Shown here piece after piece: positions 38,060 to 51,757 of a stretch of DNA of 64,000 nt. Origin of the DNA: Pampus argenteus (taxonomy: Eukaryota > Chordata > Actinopteri > Scombriformes > Stromateidae); assembly GCA_036937835.1 (NCBI GenBank), contig CM072870.1, forward strand, positions 1,674,001 to 1,738,000, read 5' to 3'. Made by a program: the position numbers and the translations under genes. Numbering within the stretch: the stretch's first letter is position 1; each line of letters starts with the position of its first letter. A model generated the notes under the pieces. That model had not been told where the DNA came from and made no database searches. It saw nothing but the letters and a program-made list of their open reading frames with translations.

Positions 38060-39411
38060 AGCTGCAGGAAGCTCTCAAAAGTGAGTTTTTTGGTCCTAAT
38101 CATTACAAGTCAGGTACTTGTTGATGGCAAACGTGGTTTTGATTGAAAATATTGCTCCTTGTTTAAGAAAAACTGTAGTTGTCAGTTTTGGCCTGAGACA
38201 AAGCTATTTTTACAAATGTTACAGTAAAAGCTGCAGGAAGCTCTCAGAAGTGAGTTTTTTGGTACTAATCATTAGAAATCAGTTACTTGTTGATGGCAAC
38301 CATAGTTTTGATTGAAAATATTGCTCCTTGTTTAAGAAAAACTGTAGTTGTCAGTTTTGGCCTGAGAGAAAGCTATTTTTACTAATGTTACAGTAAAAGC
38401 TGCAGGAAGCTCTCAGAAGTGAGTTTTTTGGTCCTAATCATTAGAAATCAGTTACTTGTTGATGGCAAACGTGGTTTTGATTGAAAATATTGCTCCTTGT
38501 TTAAGAAAAACTGTAGTTGTCAGTTTTGGCCTGAGAGAAAGCTATTTTTACTAATGTTACAGTAAAAGCTGCAGGAAGCTCTCAGAAGTGAGTTTTTTGG
38601 TCCTAATCTTTAGAAATCAGTTACTTGTTGATGGCAAACGTGGTTTTGATTGAAAATATTGCTCCTTGTTTAAGAAAAACTGTAGTTGTCAGTTTTGGCC
38701 TGAGAGAAAGGTATTTTTACAAATGTTACAGTAAAAGCTGCAGGAAGCTCTCAAAAGTGAGTTTTTTGGTCCTAATCATTAGAAGTCAGGTACTTGTTGA
38801 TGGCAAACGTGGTTTTGATTGAAAATATTGCTCCTTGTTTAAGAAAAACTGTAGTTGTCAGTTTTGGCCTGAGACAAAGCTATTTTTACAAATGTTACAG
38901 TAAAAGCTGCAGGAAGCTCTCAGAAGTGAGTTTTTTGGTACTAATCATTAGAAATCAGTTACTTGTTGATGGCAACCATAGTTTTGATTGAAAATATTGC
39001 TCCTTGTTTAAGAAAAACTGTAGTTGTCAGTTTTGGCCTGAGAGAAAGCTATTTTTACTAATGTTACAGTAAAAGCTGCAGGAAGCTCTCAGAAGTGAGT
39101 TTTTTGGTCCTAATTATTAGAAATCAGTTACTTGTTGATGGCAAACATGGTTTTGATTGAAAATATTGCTCCTTGTTTAAGAAAAACTGTAGTTGTCAGT
39201 TTTGGCCTGAGAGAAAGCTATTTTTACTAATGTTACAGTAAAAGCTGCAGGAAGCTCTCAGAAGTGAGTTTTTTGGTCCTAATCTTTAGAAATCAGTTAC
39301 TTGTTGATGGCAAACGTGGTTTTGATTGAAAATATTGCTCCTTGTTTAATAAAAACTGTAGTTGTCAGTTTTGGCCTGAGAGAAAGGTATTTTTACAAAT
39401 GTTACAGTAAA
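38060..39411 (+). repeat. 8-mer duplication, copy 1 (1352 bp)
   Basis: Eight monomers (exactly 8 x 169 bp) are followed by a second copy whose monomers match for most of its length (39412 to about 40425). The TACAAGTCAGG, ACTAATG, ACTAATG and AATCTTTAG order is the same. The 39.4-40.4 kb part is found again about 11.3 kb downstream, near 50744. Confidence 0.75.
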
Positions 39412-41948
39412 AGCTGCAGGAAGCTCTCAAAAGTGAGTTTTTTGGTCCTAATCATTACAAGTCAGGTACTTGTTGATGGCAAACGTGGTTTTGATTGAAA
39501 ATATTGCTCCTTGTTTAAGAAAAACTGTAGTTGTCAGTTTTGGCCTGAGACAAAGCTATTTTTACAAATGTTACAGTAAAAGCTGCAGGAAGCTCTCAGA
39601 AGTGAGTTTTTTGGTACTAATCATTAGAAATCAGTTACTTGTTGATGGCAACCATAGTTTTGATTGAAAATATTGCTCCTTGTTTAAGAAAAACTGTAGT
39701 TGTCAGTTTTGGCCTGAGAGAAAGCTATTTTTACTAATGTTACAGTAAAAGCTGCAGGAAGCTCTCAGAAGTGAGTTTTTTGGTCCTAATCATTAGAAAT
39801 CAGTTACTTGTTGATGGCAAACGTGGTTTTGATTGAAAATATTGCTCCTTGTTTAAGAAAAACTGTAGTTGTCAGTTTTGGCCTGAGAGAAAGCTATTTT
39901 TACTAATGTTACAGTAAAAGCTGCAGGAAGCTCTCAGAAGTGAGTTTTTTGGTCCTAATCTTTAGAAATCAGTTACTTGTTGATGGCAAACGTGGTTTTG
40001 ATTGAAAATATTGCTCCTTGTTTAAGAAAAACTGTAGTTGTCAGTTTTGGCCTGAGAGAAAGGTATTTTTACAAATGTTACAGTAAAAGCTGCAGGAAGC
40101 TCTCAAAAGTGAGTTTTTTGGTCCTAATCATTAGAAGTCAGGTACTTGTTGATGGCAAACGTGGTTTTGATTGAAAATATTGCTCCTTGTTTAAGAAAAA
40201 CTGTAGTTGTCAGTTTTGGCCTGAGACAAAGCTATTTTTACAAATGTTACAGTAAAAGCTGCAGGAAGCTCTCAGAAGTGAGTTTTTTGGTACTAATCAT
40301 TAGAAATCAGTTACTTGTTGATGGCAACCATAGTTTTGATTGAAAATATTGCTCCTTGTTTAAGAAAAACTGTAGTTGTCAGTTTTGGCCTGAGAGAAAG
40401 CTATTTTTACTAATGTTACAGTAAAAGCTGCAGGAAGCTCTCAGAAGTGAGTTTTTTGGTCCTAATTATTAGAAATCAGTTACTTGTTGATGGCAAACAT
40501 GGTTTTGATTGAAAATATTGCTCCTTGTTTAAGAAAAACTGTAGTTGTCAGTTTTGGCCTGAGAGAAAGCTATTTTTACAAATGTTACAGTAAAGGCTGC
40601 AGGAAGCTCTCAGAAGTGAGTTTTTTGGTCCTAATCATTAGAAGTCAGTTACTTGTTGATGGCAAACATGGTTTTGATTGAAAATATTGCTCTTTGTTTA
40701 AGAAAAACTGTAGTTGTCAGTTTTGGCCTGAGAGAAAGGTATTTTTACAAATGTTACAGTAAAAGCTGCAGGAAGCTCTCAGAAGTGAGTTTTTTGGTCC
40801 TAATCATTAGAAATCAGTTACTTGTTGATGGCAAACATGGTTTTGATTGAAAACATTGCTCCTTGTTTAAGAAAAACTGTAGTTGTCAGTTTTGGCCTGA
40901 GAGAAAGGTATTTTTACAAATGTTACAGTAAAAGCTGCAGGAAGCTCTCAAAAGTGAGTTTTTTGGTCCTAATCATTAGAAGTCAGGTACTTGTTGATGG
41001 CAAACGTGGTTTTGATTGAAAATATTGCTCCTTGTTTAAGAAAAACTGTAGTTGTCAGTTTTGGCCTGAGAGAAAGGTATTTTTACATATGTTACAGTAA
41101 AAGCTGCAGGAAGCTCTCAGAAGTGAGTTTTTTGGTCCTAATCATTAGAAATCAGTTACTTGTTGATGGCAAACGTGGTTTTGATTGAAAATATTGCTCC
41201 TTGTTTAAGAAAAACTGTAGTTGTCAGTTTTGGCCTGAGAGAAAGGTATTTTTTACAAATGTTACAGTAAAAGCTGCAGGAAGCTCTCAAAAGTGAGTTT
41301 TTTGGTCCTAATCATTACAAGTCAGGTACTTGTTGATGGCAAACGTGGTTTTGATTGAAAATATTGCTCCTTGTTTAAGAAAAACTGTAGTTGTCGGTTT
41401 TGGCCTGAGACAAAGCTATTTTTACAAATGTTACAGTAAAAGCTGCAGGAAGCTCTCAGAAGTGAGTTTTTTGGTACTAATCATTAGAAATCAGTTACTT
41501 GTTGATGGCAACCATAGTTTTGATTGAAAATATTGCTCCTTGTTTAAGAAAAACTGTAGTTGTCAGTTTTGGCCTGAGAGAAAGCTATTTTTACTAATGT
41601 TACAGTAAAAGCTGCAGGAAGCTCTCAGAAGTGAGTTTTTTGGTCCTAATCATTAGAAATCAGTTACTTGTTGATGGCAAACGTGGTTTTGATTGAAAAT
41701 ATTGCTCCTTGTTTAAGAAAAACTGTAGTTGTCAGTTTTGGCCTGAGAGAAAGCTATTTTTACTAATGTTACAGTAAAAGCTGCAGGAAGCTCTCAGAAG
41801 TGAGTTTTTTTGGTCCTAATCATTAGAAATCCCTTACTTGTTGATGGCAAACATGGTTTTGATTAAATACATTGCTCCTTGTTTAAGAAAAACTGTAGTT
41901 GTCAGTTTTGGCCTGAGAGAAAGCTATTTTTACTAATGTTACAGTAAA

Positions 41949-44485
41949 AGCTGCAGGAAGCTCTCAGAAGTGAGTTTTTTGGTCCTAATTATTAGAAATC
42001 AGTTACTTGTTGATGGCAAACATGGTTTTGATTGAAAATATTGCTCCTTGTTTAAGAAAAACTGTAGTTGTCAGTTTTGGCCTGAGAGAAAGTTATTTTT
42101 ACAAATGTTACAGTAAAAGCTGCAGGAAGCTCTCAGAAGTGAGTTTTTTGGTCCTAATCTTTAGAAATCAGTTACTTGTTGATGGCAAACGTGGTTTTGA
42201 TTGAAAATATTGCTCCTTGTTTAATAAAAACTGTAGTTGTCAGTTTTGGCCTGAGAGAAAGGTATTTTTACATATGTTACAGTAAAAGCTGCAGGAAGCT
42301 CTCAGAAGTGAGTTTTTTGGTCCTAATCATTAGAAATCAGTTACTTGTTGATGGCAAACATGGTTTTGATTGAAAATATTGCTCCTTGTTTAAGAAAAAC
42401 TGTAGTTGTCAGTTTTGGCCTGAGAGAAAGCTATTTTTACAAATGTTACAGTAAAAGCTGCAGGAAGCTCTCAAAAGTGAGTTTTTTGGTCCTAATCATT
42501 AGAAGTCAGGTACTTGTTGATGGCAAACGTGGTTGTGATTGAAAATATTGCTCCTTGTTTAAGAAAAACTGTAGTTGTCAGTTTTGGCCTGAGACAAAGC
42601 TATTTTTACAAATGTTACAGTAAAAGCTGCAGGAAGCTCTCAGAAGTGAGTTTTTTGGTACTAATCATTAGAAATCAGTTACTTGTTGATGGCAACCATA
42701 GTTTTGATTGAAAATATTGCTCCTTGTTTAAGAAAAACTGTAGTTGTCAGTTTTGGCCTGAGAGAAAGCTATTTTTACTAATGTTACAGTAAAAGCTGCA
42801 GGAAGCTCTCAGAAGTGAGTTTTTTGGTCCTAATTATTAGAAATCAGTTACTTGTTGATGGCAAACATGGTTTTGATTGAAAATATTGCTCCATGTTTAA
42901 GAAAAACTGTAGTTGTCAGTTTTGGCCTGAGAGAAAGTTTATTTTTACAAATGTTACAGTAAAAGCTGCAGGAAGCTCTCAGAAGTGAGTTTTTTGGTCC
43001 TAATCATTAGAAGTCAGTTACTTGTTGATGGCAAACATGGTTTTGATTGAAAATATTGCTCCTTGTTTAAGAAAAACTGTAGTTGTCAGTTTTGGCCTGA
43101 GAGAAAGGTATTTTTACAAATGTTACAGTAAAAGCTGCAGGAAGCTCTCAGAAGTGAGTTTTTTGGTCCTAATCATTAGAAATCAGTTACTTGTTGATGG
43201 CAAACATGGTTTTGATTGAAAATATTGCTCCTTGTTTAAGAAAAACTGTAGTTGTCAGTTTTGGCCTGAGAGAAAGGTATTTTTACATATGTTACAGTAA
43301 AAGCTGCAGGAAGCTCTCAGAAGTGAGTTTTTTGGTCCTAATCATTAGAAATCAGTTACTTGTTGATGGCAAACATGGTTTTGATTGAAAATATTGCTCC
43401 TTGTTTAAGAAAAACTGTAGTTGTCAGTTTTGGCCTGAGAGAAAGGTATTTTTACAAATGTTACAGTAAAAGCTGCAGGAAGCTCTCAAAAGTGAGTTTT
43501 TTGGTCCTAATCATTACAAGTCAGGTACTTGTTGATGGCAAACATGGTTTTGATTGAAAATATTGCTCCATGTTTAAGAAAAACTGTAGTTGTCAGTTTT
43601 GGCCTGAGAGAAAGTTTATTTTTACAAATGTTACAGTAAAAGCTGCAGGAAGCTCTCAGAAGTGAGTTTTTTGGTCCTAATCATTAGAAGTCAGTTACTT
43701 GTTGATGGCAAACATGGTTTTGATTGAAAATATTGCTCCTTGTTTAAGAAAAACTGTAGTTGTCAGTTTTGGCCTGAGAGAAAGGTATTTTTACAAATGT
43801 TACAGTAAAAGCTGCAGGAAGCTCTCAGAAGTGAGTTTTTTGGTCCTAATCATTAGAAATCAGTTACTTGTTGATGGCAAACATGGTTTTGATTGAAAAT
43901 ATTGCTCCTTGTTTAAGAAAAACTGTAGTTGTCAGTTTTGGCCTGAGAGAAAGGTATTTTTACATATGTTACAGTAAAAGCTGCAGGAAGCTCTCAGAAG
44001 TGAGTTTTTTGGTCCTAATCATTAGAAATCAGTTACTTGTTGATGGCAAACATGGTTTTGATTGAAAATATTGCTCCTTGTTTAAGAAAAACTGTAGTTG
44101 TCAGTTTTGGCCTGAGAGAAAGGTATTTTTACAAATGTTACAGTAAAAGCTGCAGGAAGCTCTCAAAAGTGAGTTTTTTGGTCCTAATCATTAGAAGTCA
44201 GGTACTTGTTGATGGCAAACGTGGTTTTGATTGAAAATATTGCTCCTTGTTTAAGAAAAACTGTAGTTGTCAGTTTTGGCCTGAGACAAAGCTATTTTTA
44301 CAAATGTTACAGTAAAAGCTGCAGGAAGCTCTCAGAAGTGAGTTTTTTGGTACTAATCATTAGAAATCAGTTACTTGTTGATGGCAACCATAGTTTTGAT
44401 TGAAAATATTGCTCCTTGTTTAAGAAAAACTGTAGTTGTCAGTTTTGGCCTGAGAGAAAGCTATTTTTACTAATGTTACAGTAAA
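41949..44485 (+). repeat. Domain C 15-mer, tandem copy 1 (2537 bp)
   Basis: Begins with an AATTATTAG monomer carrying AAAGTTATTT and then a TTTAATAAAAA monomer. Two CTCCATG/AAAGTTTATT monomers of 170 bp supply the two extra bases. All diagnostic variants recur at +2537. The composition is different from the family-B 15-mer even though the length is the same. Confidence 0.87.
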
Positions 44486-47022
44486 AGCTGCAGGAAGCTC
44501 TCAGAAGTGAGTTTTTTGGTCCTAATTATTAGAAATCAGTTACTTGTTGATGGCAAACATGGTTTTGATTGAAAATATTGCTCCTTGTTTAAGAAAAACT
44601 GTAGTTGTCAGTTTTGGCCTGAGAGAAAGTTATTTTTACAAATGTTACAGTAAAAGCTGCAGGAAGCTCTCAGAAGTGAGTTTTTTGGTCCTAATCTTTA
44701 GAAATCAGTTACTTGTTGATGGCAAACGTGGTTTTGATTGAAAATATTGCTCCTTGTTTAATAAAAACTGTAGTTGTCAGTTTTGGCCTGAGAGAAAGGT
44801 ATTTTTACATATGTTACAGTAAAAGCTGCAGGAAGCTCTCAGAAGTGAGTTTTTTGGTCCTAATCATTAGAAATCAGTTACTTGTTGATGGCAAACATGG
44901 TTTTGATTGAAAATATTGCTCCTTGTTTAAGAAAAACTGTAGTTGTCAGTTTTGGCCTGAGAGAAAGCTATTTTTACAAATGTTACAGTAAAAGCTGCAG
45001 GAAGCTCTCAAAAGTGAGTTTTTTGGTCCTAATCATTAGAAGTCAGGTACTTGTTGATGGCAAACGTGGTTGTGATTGAAAATATTGCTCCTTGTTTAAG
45101 AAAAACTGTAGTTGTCAGTTTTGGCCTGAGACAAAGCTATTTTTACAAATGTTACAGTAAAAGCTGCAGGAAGCTCTCAGAAGTGAGTTTTTTGGTACTA
45201 ATCATTAGAAATCAGTTACTTGTTGATGGCAACCATAGTTTTGATTGAAAATATTGCTCCTTGTTTAAGAAAAACTGTAGTTGTCAGTTTTGGCCTGAGA
45301 GAAAGCTATTTTTACTAATGTTACAGTAAAAGCTGCAGGAAGCTCTCAGAAGTGAGTTTTTTGGTCCTAATTATTAGAAATCAGTTACTTGTTGATGGCA
45401 AACATGGTTTTGATTGAAAATATTGCTCCATGTTTAAGAAAAACTGTAGTTGTCAGTTTTGGCCTGAGAGAAAGTTTATTTTTACAAATGTTACAGTAAA
45501 AGCTGCAGGAAGCTCTCAGAAGTGAGTTTTTTGGTCCTAATCATTAGAAGTCAGTTACTTGTTGATGGCAAACATGGTTTTGATTGAAAATATTGCTCCT
45601 TGTTTAAGAAAAACTGTAGTTGTCAGTTTTGGCCTGAGAGAAAGGTATTTTTACAAATGTTACAGTAAAAGCTGCAGGAAGCTCTCAGAAGTGAGTTTTT
45701 TGGTCCTAATCATTAGAAATCAGTTACTTGTTGATGGCAAACATGGTTTTGATTGAAAATATTGCTCCTTGTTTAAGAAAAACTGTAGTTGTCAGTTTTG
45801 GCCTGAGAGAAAGGTATTTTTACATATGTTACAGTAAAAGCTGCAGGAAGCTCTCAGAAGTGAGTTTTTTGGTCCTAATCATTAGAAATCAGTTACTTGT
45901 TGATGGCAAACATGGTTTTGATTGAAAATATTGCTCCTTGTTTAAGAAAAACTGTAGTTGTCAGTTTTGGCCTGAGAGAAAGGTATTTTTACAAATGTTA
46001 CAGTAAAAGCTGCAGGAAGCTCTCAAAAGTGAGTTTTTTGGTCCTAATCATTACAAGTCAGGTACTTGTTGATGGCAAACATGGTTTTGATTGAAAATAT
46101 TGCTCCATGTTTAAGAAAAACTGTAGTTGTCAGTTTTGGCCTGAGAGAAAGTTTATTTTTACAAATGTTACAGTAAAAGCTGCAGGAAGCTCTCAGAAGT
46201 GAGTTTTTTGGTCCTAATCATTAGAAGTCAGTTACTTGTTGATGGCAAACATGGTTTTGATTGAAAATATTGCTCCTTGTTTAAGAAAAACTGTAGTTGT
46301 CAGTTTTGGCCTGAGAGAAAGGTATTTTTACAAATGTTACAGTAAAAGCTGCAGGAAGCTCTCAGAAGTGAGTTTTTTGGTCCTAATCATTAGAAATCAG
46401 TTACTTGTTGATGGCAAACATGGTTTTGATTGAAAATATTGCTCCTTGTTTAAGAAAAACTGTAGTTGTCAGTTTTGGCCTGAGAGAAAGGTATTTTTAC
46501 ATATGTTACAGTAAAAGCTGCAGGAAGCTCTCAGAAGTGAGTTTTTTGGTCCTAATCATTAGAAATCAGTTACTTGTTGATGGCAAACATGGTTTTGATT
46601 GAAAATATTGCTCCTTGTTTAAGAAAAACTGTAGTTGTCAGTTTTGGCCTGAGAGAAAGGTATTTTTACAAATGTTACAGTAAAAGCTGCAGGAAGCTCT
46701 CAAAAGTGAGTTTTTTGGTCCTAATCATTAGAAGTCAGGTACTTGTTGATGGCAAACGTGGTTTTGATTGAAAATATTGCTCCTTGTTTAAGAAAAACTG
46801 TAGTTGTCAGTTTTGGCCTGAGACAAAGCTATTTTTACAAATGTTACAGTAAAAGCTGCAGGAAGCTCTCAGAAGTGAGTTTTTTGGTACTAATCATTAG
46901 AAATCAGTTACTTGTTGATGGCAACCATAGTTTTGATTGAAAATATTGCTCCTTGTTTAAGAAAAACTGTAGTTGTCAGTTTTGGCCTGAGAGAAAGCTA
47001 TTTTTACTAATGTTACAGTAAA
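44486..47022 (+). repeat. Domain C 15-mer, tandem copy 2 (2537 bp)
   Basis: Direct tandem repeat of 41949-44485 with the same length and variant order. At 47023 the sequence passes into the GTAAAGG-type monomer that opens unit 2. Confidence 0.87.
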
Positions 47023-50000
47023 AGCTGCAGGAAGCTCTCAGAAGTGAGTTTTTTGGTCCTAATTATTAGAAATCAGTTACTTGTTGATGGCAAACATGGT
47101 TTTGATTGAAAATATTGCTCCTTGTTTAAGAAAAACTGTAGTTGTCAGTTTTGGCCTGAGAGAAAGCTATTTTTACAAATGTTACAGTAAAGGCTGCAGG
47201 AAGCTCTCAGAAGTGAGTTTTTTGGTCCTAATCATTAGAAGTCAGTTACTTGTTGATGGCAAACATGGTTTTGATTGAAAATATTGCTCTTTGTTTAAGA
47301 AAAACTGTAGTTGTCAGTTTTGGCCTGAGAGAAAGGTATTTTTACAAATGTTACAGTAAAAGCTGCAGGAAGCTCTCAGAAGTGAGTTTTTTGGTCCTAA
47401 TCATTAGAAATCAGTTACTTGTTGATGGCAAACATGGTTTTGATTGAAAACATTGCTCCTTGTTTAAGAAAAACTGTAGTTGTCAGTTTTGGCCTGAGAG
47501 AAAGGTATTTTTACAAATGTTACAGTAAAAGCTGCAGGAAGCTCTCAAAAGTGAGTTTTTTGGTCCTAATCATTAGAAGTCAGGTACTTGTTGATGGCAA
47601 ACGTGGTTTTGATTGAAAATATTGCTCCTTGTTTAAGAAAAACTGTAGTTGTCAGTTTTGGCCTGAGAGAAAGGTATTTTTACATATGTTACAGTAAAAG
47701 CTGCAGGAAGCTCTCAGAAGTGAGTTTTTTGGTCCTAATCATTAGAAATCAGTTACTTGTTGATGGCAAACGTGGTTTTGATTGAAAATATTGCTCCTTG
47801 TTTAAGAAAAACTGTAGTTGTCAGTTTTGGCCTGAGAGAAAGCTATTTTTACAAATGTTACAGTAAAAGCTGCAGGAAGCTCTCAAAAGTGAGTTTTTTG
47901 GTCCTAATCATTACAAGTCAGGTACTTGTTGATGGCAAACGTGGTTTTGATTGAAAATATTGCTCCTTGTTTAAGAAAAACTGTAGTTGTCGGTTTTGGC
48001 CTGAGACAAAGCTATTTTTACAAATGTTACAGTAAAAGCTGCAGGAAGCTCTCAGAAGTGAGTTTTTTGGTACTAATCATTAGAAATCAGTTACTTGTTG
48101 ATGGCAACCATAGTTTTGATTGAAAATATTGCTCCTTGTTTAAGAAAAACTGTAGTTGTCAGTTTTGGCCTGAGAGAAAGCTATTTTTACTAATGTTACA
48201 GTAAAAGCTGCAGGAAGCTCTCAGAAGTGAGTTTTTTGGTCCTAATCATTAGAAATCAGTTACTTGTTGATGGCAAACGTGGTTTTGATTGAAAATATTG
48301 CTCCTTGTTTAAGAAAAACTGTAGTTGTCAGTTTTGGCCTGAGAGAAAGCTATTTTTACTAATGTTACAGTAAAAGCTGCAGGAAGCTCTCAGAAGTGAG
48401 TTTTTTTGGTCCTAATCATTAGAAATCCCTTACTTGTTGATGGCAAACATGGTTTTGATTAAATACATTGCTCCTTGTTTAAGAAAAACTGTAGTTGTCA
48501 GTTTTGGCCTGAGAGAAAGCTATTTTTACTAATGTTACAGTAAAAGCTGCAGGAAGCTCTCAGAAGTGAGTTTTTTGGTCCTAATTATTAGAAATCAGTT
48601 ACTTGTTGATGGCAAACATGGTTTTGATTGAAAATATTGCTCCTTGTTTAAGAAAAACTGTAGTTGTCAGTTTTGGCCTGAGAGAAAGTTATTTTTACAA
48701 ATGTTACAGTAAAAGCTGCAGGAAGCTCTCAGAAGTGAGTTTTTTGGTCCTAATCTTTAGAAATCAGTTACTTGTTGATGGCAAACGTGGTTTTGATTGA
48801 AAATATTGCTCCTTGTTTAATAAAAACTGTAGTTGTCAGTTTTGGCCTGAGAGAAAGGTATTTTTACATATGTTACAGTAAAAGCTGCAGGAAGCTCTCA
48901 GAAGTGAGTTTTTTGGTCCTAATCATTAGAAATCAGTTACTTGTTGATGGCAAACATGGTTTTGATTGAAAATATTGCTCCTTGTTTAAGAAAAACTGTA
49001 GTTGTCAGTTTTGGCCTGAGAGAAAGCTATTTTTACAAATGTTACAGTAAAAGCTGCAGGAAGCTCTCAAAAGTGAGTTTTTTGGTCCTAATCATTAGAA
49101 GTCAGGTACTTGTTGATGGCAAACGTGGTTGTGATTGAAAATATTGCTCCTTGTTTAAGAAAAACTGTAGTTGTCAGTTTTGGCCTGAGACAAAGCTATT
49201 TTTACAAATGTTACAGTAAAAGCTGCAGGAAGCTCTCAGAAGTGAGTTTTTTGGTACTAATCATTAGAAATCAGTTACTTGTTGATGGCAACCATAGTTT
49301 TGATTGAAAATATTGCTCCTTGTTTAAGAAAAACTGTAGTTGTCAGTTTTGGCCTGAGAGAAAGCTATTTTTACTAATGTTACAGTAAAAGCTGCAGGAA
49401 GCTCTCAGAAGTGAGTTTTTTGGTCCTAATTATTAGAAATCAGTTACTTGTTGATGGCAAACATGGTTTTGATTGAAAATATTGCTCCATGTTTAAGAAA
49501 AACTGTAGTTGTCAGTTTTGGCCTGAGAGAAAGTTTATTTTTACAAATGTTACAGTAAAAGCTGCAGGAAGCTCTCAGAAGTGAGTTTTTTGGTCCTAAT
49601 CATTAGAAGTCAGTTACTTGTTGATGGCAAACATGGTTTTGATTGAAAATATTGCTCCTTGTTTAAGAAAAACTGTAGTTGTCAGTTTTGGCCTGAGAGA
49701 AAGGTATTTTTACAAATGTTACAGTAAAAGCTGCAGGAAGCTCTCAGAAGTGAGTTTTTTGGTCCTAATCATTAGAAATCAGTTACTTGTTGATGGCAAA
49801 CATGGTTTTGATTGAAAATATTGCTCCTTGTTTAAGAAAAACTGTAGTTGTCAGTTTTGGCCTGAGAGAAAGGTATTTTTACATATGTTACAGTAAAAGC
49901 TGCAGGAAGCTCTCAGAAGTGAGTTTTTTGGTCCTAATCATTAGAAATCAGTTACTTGTTGATGGCAAACATGGTTTTGATTGAAAATATTGCTCCTTGT

Positions 50001-51757
50001 TTAAGAAAAACTGTAGTTGTCAGTTTTGGCCTGAGAGAAAGGTATTTTTACAAATGTTACAGTAAAAGCTGCAGGAAGCTCTCAAAAGTGAGTTTTTTGG
50101 TCCTAATCATTACAAGTCAGGTACTTGTTGATGGCAAACATGGTTTTGATTGAAAATATTGCTCCATGTTTAAGAAAAACTGTAGTTGTCAGTTTTGGCC
50201 TGAGAGAAAGTTTATTTTTACAAATGTTACAGTAAAAGCTGCAGGAAGCTCTCAGAAGTGAGTTTTTTGGTCCTAATCATTAGAAGTCAGTTACTTGTTG
50301 ATGGCAAACATGGTTTTGATTGAAAATATTGCTCCTTGTTTAAGAAAAACTGTAGTTGTCAGTTTTGGCCTGAGAGAAAGGTATTTTTACAAATGTTACA
50401 GTAAAAGCTGCAGGAAGCTCTCAGAAGTGAGTTTTTTGGTCCTAATCATTAGAAATCAGTTACTTGTTGATGGCAAACATGGTTTTGATTGAAAATATTG
50501 CTCCTTGTTTAAGAAAAACTGTAGTTGTCAGTTTTGGCCTGAGAGAAAGGTATTTTTACATATGTTACAGTAAAAGCTGCAGGAAGCTCTCAGAAGTGAG
50601 TTTTTTGGTCCTAATCATTAGAAATCAGTTACTTGTTGATGGCAAACATGGTTTTGATTGAAAATATTGCTCCTTGTTTAAGAAAAACTGTAGTTGTCAG
50701 TTTTGGCCTGAGAGAAAGGTATTTTTACAAATGTTACAGTAAAAGCTGCAGGAAGCTCTCAAAAGTGAGTTTTTTGGTCCTAATCATTACAAGTCAGGTA
50801 CTTGTTGATGGCAAACGTGGTTTTGATTGAAAATATTGCTCCTTGTTTAAGAAAAACTGTAGTTGTCAGTTTTGGCCTGAGACAAAGCTATTTTTACAAA
50901 TGTTACAGTAAAAGCTGCAGGAAGCTCTCAGAAGTGAGTTTTTTGGTACTAATCATTAGAAATCAGTTACTTGTTGATGGCAACCATAGTTTTGATTGAA
51001 AATATTGCTCCTTGTTTAAGAAAAACTGTAGTTGTCAGTTTTGGCCTGAGAGAAAGCTATTTTTACTAATGTTACAGTAAAAGCTGCAGGAAGCTCTCAG
51101 AAGTGAGTTTTTTGGTCCTAATCATTAGAAATCAGTTACTTGTTGATGGCAAACGTGGTTTTGATTGAAAATATTGCTCCTTGTTTAAGAAAAACTGTAG
51201 TTGTCAGTTTTGGCCTGAGAGAAAGCTATTTTTACTAATGTTACAGTAAAAGCTGCAGGAAGCTCTCAGAAGTGAGTTTTTTGGTCCTAATCTTTAGAAA
51301 TCAGTTACTTGTTGATGGCAAACGTGGTTTTGATTGAAAATATTGCTCCTTGTTTAAGAAAAACTGTAGTTGTCAGTTTTGGCCTGAGAGAAAGGTATTT
51401 TTACAAATGTTACAGTAAAAGCTGCAGGAAGCTCTCAAAAGTGAGTTTTTTGGTCCTAATCATTAGAAGTCAGGTACTTGTTGATGGCAAACGTGGTTTT
51501 GATTGAAAATATTGCTCCTTGTTTAAGAAAAACTGTAGTTGTCAGTTTTGGCCTGAGACAAAGCTATTTTTACAAATGTTACAGTAAAAGCTGCAGGAAG
51601 CTCTCAGAAGTGAGTTTTTTGGTACTAATCATTAGAAATCAGTTACTTGTTGATGGCAACCATAGTTTTGATTGAAAATATTGCTCCTTGTTTAAGAAAA
51701 ACTGTAGTTGTCAGTTTTGGCCTGAGAGAAAGCTATTTTTACTAATGTTACAGTAAA
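47023..51757 (+). repeat. Domain C unit 2 (28 monomers, 4735 bp)
   Basis: Repeats the start of unit 1 at offset 6597, including GTAAAGG, CTCTTTG, GAAAACATTG and GTCGGT (47992), then one 15-mer-like segment, then a copy of the 39.4-40.4 kb block. One monomer near 47.85 kb has AGCTATTTTTAC where units 1 and 3 have GGTATTTTTTAC. Confidence 0.8.

Larger units (their letters stand above)
40426..47022 (+). repeat. Domain C unit 1 (39 monomers, 6597 bp)
   Basis: Starts with a monomer leading into GTAAAGGCTG, then a CTCTTTG monomer, then a GAAAACATTG monomer, the GTCGGT monomer at 41396, and a T7/TCCCTTACT monomer. It then holds two tandem 15-mers. Units 2 and 3 share the first dozen or so monomers in order but contain only one 15-mer-like segment or part of one. 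Confidence 0.8.
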
